Below, one piece after another: positions 61,501 to 64,000 of a stretch of DNA of 64,000 nt; position 1 is the first letter of the stretch, and the number at the start of each line of letters is the position of its first letter. The stretch comes from Paenalicyclobacillus macrosporangiidus (GTDB taxonomy: Bacteria > Bacillota > Bacilli > Alicyclobacillales > Alicyclobacillaceae). The translations under genes and the position numbers were made by a program. The stretch lies in assembly GCF_900116805.1 (NCBI RefSeq), contig NZ_FPBV01000002.1, positions 62,001 to 126,000 of the forward strand, read 5' to 3'. The notes beneath the pieces are model-generated. The model was not told the origin of the DNA. It did no database searches and worked only from the letters and a program-made list of their open reading frames with translations.

Positions 61501-62298
61501 ATGGAGACGGTGCTTCGCATGATGAGAGTCTTCATTGTTCATATGAAGGTTGCGGCACGAAGCATGATCTTGCTTCGTGGACGTTCTTTCATGTACGTTG
61601 TCTCCCTATGGATCCAGATATTGGTCCCCCTGTCGATCTGGACAAGTGCCAGAGACTTGGCCGACCCAGGGCTCACGACCCGTGAGCTTGTGACGTACAC
61701 CCTCATCGCCGGACTCGTTCAGGAGTTTCAGATGGGTGTTCTCCTGGAGGACGTCATTCGTGAGACCTTTGATGGCTCCATCTTGTGGTCCGCTATCAGA
61801 CCCATCTTTGGATTGGCCTATTACTTAACTCGCGACTTGGCCTCCCTGGCCGCATACGGGATCCCTTCGGTGGTGGCCTTCTCATTCCTCGCCGTGCTGT
61901 TTCATCCACTGCCTCCGGCGAGCCCAAGCGCTCTAATCCTGGCCGTTGTTTCCTGTATGCTCGCGATCATCATTCGGCGCTGCCTCGATATCCTCTTGGC
62001 CTGCATCTTCCTGAACGGAAGGAATCTATATGGTTTTCTGGGTTTGTCCAATCTGCTGCTTTCCGCTCTCGGGGGAGGACTCGTTCCCCTCGTACTCCTG
62101 CCACCTGCCGTATATCAGTTGCTGGCATGGACGCCATTCCCGTATTTGGCTAACCTGCCGGCCGTCGTCTATCTCGGCGTGTTTCAGAGTCCGGTCAGGT
62201 TGCTTGGCCAACAGTTCGTTTGGGCTGTCCTTCTTTGCATCTTGTCTCTCTTCGTATGGCGATCGTCATATCGCAGGATGGTCATTCACGGGGGATGA
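61501..62298 (+). CDS. ABC-2 permease (COG4587-like)
   Basis: 265 residues with six predicted helices; N-terminus METVLRMMRVFIVHMKVAARS is the amphipathic entry. It is followed 6 bases later by the second permease and preceded by the ATPase (31 bases). ATG 61501 has GCGAGGACGTG just upstream; GTG at 61498 and ATG at 61522 are alternatives. Confidence 0.82.
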   Translation: METVLRMMRVFIVHMKVAARSMILLRGRSFMYVVSLWIQILVPLSIWTSARDLADPGLTTRELVTYTLIAGLVQEFQMGVLLEDVIRETFDGSILWSAIRPIFGLAYYLTRDLASLAAYGIPSVVAFSFLAVLFHPLPPASPSALILAVVSCMLAIIIRRCLDILLACIFLNGRNLYGFLGLSNLLLSALGGGLVPLVLLPPAVYQLLAWTPFPYLANLPAVVYLGVFQSPVRLLGQQFVWAVLLCILSLFVWRSSYRRMVIHGG

Positions 62299-62304
62299 GA
62301 CGGG

Positions 62305-63090
62305 ATGCACAGCTTGAAAATCTATCTATGGAAAATGTGGATATCGATCCGTGCGTCCGCCAGAAAACCCTTCGACGCAGGCGCCATTTTTCTCAGCATC
62401 GTTGTACGGGAATCTATCCCTGTACTCGTTGTTTGGGTCTTGATTTCCAAGATCGGTGTGATGGGTGGCATGTCGGGGAGGAGCGTTCTCCTCATGCTGT
62501 TCATTCGCACCTGTGCGATTGGCCTGAAGGATTCTCTGTGCTCAGGCGTCAGGAATCTCGCAAATGCCATCTGGAATGGTACCATCGACCAACACTTGAC
62601 TCAGCCAGGAAATGTACTTTCCAAAAATCTGGTGGATGAGAATGTGCAAGTGTTACCAGTCATCCTGGCCTGGGGAGTCGTGACGGGAACCCTGTGGACC
62701 CTGCTGAGACCGCACGCCCCTGCATGGCTCATCGTCACGTTTGGAGTGTCGGGAGGTCTCATTCTTTTTTCCATGGAACTGATCCTCATGTCTCTGACAT
62801 TCTGGAACATTCACCCTGGGCAACTGCATTGGATGCTGTTTTTCGTGGAAGAGCAATATGCGCAATATCCCTTGACCATATTTCACCCCGTCATTCAAGC
62901 TGCGTTGACCTTTCTCATCCCAATCGGATTCGTGGCCTTCTATCCCGTGGCAAGTCTGTACCCTGTGCAGGTGCCGATGGGCATCTCTCCTCCCGCATGG
63001 GTTCCGTACCTGGTGGCTGTCGTTCTGTTGACTCTTGCGCTTGTGATATGGAAGGCGGGATTGGACAGATATACCTCAACCGGAACGTGA
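62305..63090 (+). CDS. ABC-2 permease (COG3694-like)
   Basis: 261 residues, six helices, start MHSLKIYLWKMWISIRASAR. Together with the preceding permease and the COG4586-like ATPase it forms the usual heterodimeric exporter of this type. GGGGGATGA about 8 bases upstream. A strong hairpin 77 bases past the stop ends the unit. Confidence 0.82.
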   Translation: MHSLKIYLWKMWISIRASARKPFDAGAIFLSIVVRESIPVLVVWVLISKIGVMGGMSGRSVLLMLFIRTCAIGLKDSLCSGVRNLANAIWNGTIDQHLTQPGNVLSKNLVDENVQVLPVILAWGVVTGTLWTLLRPHAPAWLIVTFGVSGGLILFSMELILMSLTFWNIHPGQLHWMLFFVEEQYAQYPLTIFHPVIQAALTFLIPIGFVAFYPVASLYPVQVPMGISPPAWVPYLVAVVLLTLALVIWKAGLDRYTSTGT

Positions 63091-63167
63091 CGTGAAGCGC
63101 ATGCTTGCCCCAGCATCCCTCCGGACAGGAAGATATTCGCAACCACAGGGGACTCCAAGGACATCGA

Positions 63168-63193
63168 AGCCCGCAGGCACATGCCTGCGGGCT
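63168..63193. terminator. bidirectional terminator hairpin
   Basis: Perfect 12-bp stem (AGCCCGCAGGCA / TGCCTGCGGGCT, 2-base loop) between the convergent ABC-2 permease and mdh genes; CTCCAT follows on the plus strand. Confidence 0.7.
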
Positions 63194-63287
63194 CTCCATA
63201 CGACATCGCTTGAACCGCAACCGTCTGGCTGCCCCAACCGTCCGGGAGTCCATCTCGACGGCAAGACACGGACGCCCGGACGACGCG

Positions 63288-64000
63288 TCACTTGCCGACG
63301 GCGACGCGGATGGCGTTGCGGACGGACTCCGCGGACTTGTCCAGCGCTTCCTTCTCGTCCGGCAGCAGGTCGATCTCCACGATCCGCTCGATCCCGTTGC
63401 CGCCGAGGACGCACGGCACCCCGAGGAAGAGATCGTTGTAGCCAAACTCGCCCTCCAGGTAGGCGATGGCCGGAAGCAGGCGGCGCTTGTCCTTCAGGAT
63501 GGCCTCCGCCATCTGCACGAGCGACGCGGCCGGAGCGTAGTACGCCGAACCGTTGCCGAGGAGGTTGACGATCTCGCCGCCGCCCTTGCGGGTCCGTTCG
63601 ACGATGGCGTCGATGCGATCCTTCGGCAGCAGCTTCTCGAGCGGAATGCCGCCGACGTAGGAATAACGGACGAGCGGCACCATGTCGTCGCCGTGCACGC
63701 CGAGCACGAAGCCGGAGACATCCTCCACGGACACGCTCAACTCCTCCGCGACGAACGTGCGGAAGCGGGCGGTGTCGAGCACGCCGGCCTGTCCGATGAC
63801 CCGGTTCTTCGGGAAGCCGGACGCCTTGTAGGCGACGTACGTCATGGCGTCCACGGGATTGCTCAGCACGAGCAGGATGGCGTTCGGCGAGAACTTGACG
63901 ACCTGCTCGGTGACGGAGCGGACGATGTTCGCGTTGGTGGTGACGAGATCGTCTCGGCTCATCCCGGGTTTCCGCGCCATTCCGGCGGTGATGATGACGA
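63288..64000 (-). CDS. mdh: malate dehydrogenase, N-terminus cut by window edge
   Basis: The visible part (237 codons) continues beyond base 64000. Recognised by [16 protein letters not shown] at the edge, [27 protein letters not shown] and the catalytic His in [14 protein letters not shown]; the NAD-dependent LDH/MDH fold oxidises malate to oxaloacetate. The Arg pair of MDH ([12 protein letters not shown]) distinguishes it from lactate dehydrogenase. The ATG at 63980 is internal, not the start. Confidence 0.93.
   Translation of the reverse strand, partial: VIITAGMARKPGMSRDDLVTTNANIVRSVTEQVVKFSPNAILLVLSNPVDAMTYVAYKASGFPKNRVIGQAGVLDTARFRTFVAEELSVSVEDVSGFVLGVHGDDMVPLVRYSYVGGIPLEKLLPKDRIDAIVERTRKGGGEIVNLLGNGSAYYAPAASLVQMAEAILKDKRRLLPAIAYLEGEFGYNDLFLGVPCVLGGNGIERIVEIDLLPDEKEALDKSAESVRNAIRVAVGK

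Overview
The window reads as chromosome of a high-GC, low-redundancy Gram-positive (Bacillota). Support: a menaquinol-type aa3 oxidase with a lipoprotein subunit II and no CuA ligands, strong AGGAGG-type ribosome sites, a YtrA-type GntR/ABC module, a ROK-family XylR, a MurR/MurQ/NamZ amino-sugar cluster, and the mdh...polA-mutM-coaE block typical of Bacilli. Composition and gene content suggest an Alicyclobacillaceae-like thermo/acidophile; this placement is inference. Both ends cut genes (jetB on the left, mdh on the right).

Layout, left to right. 0-1.7 kb: start of a Wadjet (JetA-JetB) anti-plasmid/anti-phage defence operon. 2.2-5.9 kb: nadCBA de novo NAD operon with a candidate operator. 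6.0-12.1 kb: qoxABCD menaquinol oxidase followed by ctaB and ctaA (heme A synthesis). 12.3-16.3 kb: a probably domesticated transposase-like protein, a cupin, a 56-residue small protein, a luciferase-like monooxygenase and an arginase-fold protein. 16.3-19.2 kb: feoA-feoB-feoC ferrous iron uptake behind a 7-1-7 palindrome. 19.3-21 kb: DUF4395 membrane protein and cysK. 21.1-23.1 kb: a self-regulated permease/GntR/ABC operon. 23.4-30.7 kb: acetone carboxylase acxABC, divergent from its sigma-54 activator acxR, with a textbook -24/-12 promoter between them.

30.7-40.4 kb is a muropeptide/N-acetylmuramic acid salvage operon: ABC importer, a PP2C-like phosphatase, NamZ, MurQ, an AmiE-like serine hydrolase and a BadF/NagK-type sugar kinase, divergent from a MurR/RpiR regulator. 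With no PTS transporter present, the likely route is ABC import, intracellular cleavage by NamZ, ATP-dependent phosphorylation and MurQ etherase. 40.4-43.1 kb is an AT-richer decayed stretch: a metallophosphoesterase broken by one in-frame TGA, a GNAT acetyltransferase and a start-less membrane-protein remnant. 43.1-54.1 kb is a xylo-oligosaccharide operon (xylB, xylA, SBP, two permeases, GH3 glycosidase, aldose 1-epimerase) divergent from xylR, with two matching operators. Neither sugar importer carries its own ATPase.

54.4-60.2 kb: tRNA-Leu(GAG) with a perfect sigma-A promoter, then slt, coaE, mutM and polA as one minus-strand block. 60.5-63.1 kb: a lower-GC three-gene ABC-2 exporter in opposite orientation, sitting between polA and mdh where phoPR lies in B. 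subtilis. A recurrent peculiarity of the window is Ala/Gly/Asp-rich low-complexity insertions, some from visible tandem DNA repeats, inside otherwise conserved proteins (JetA, NadB, FeoB, SLT).
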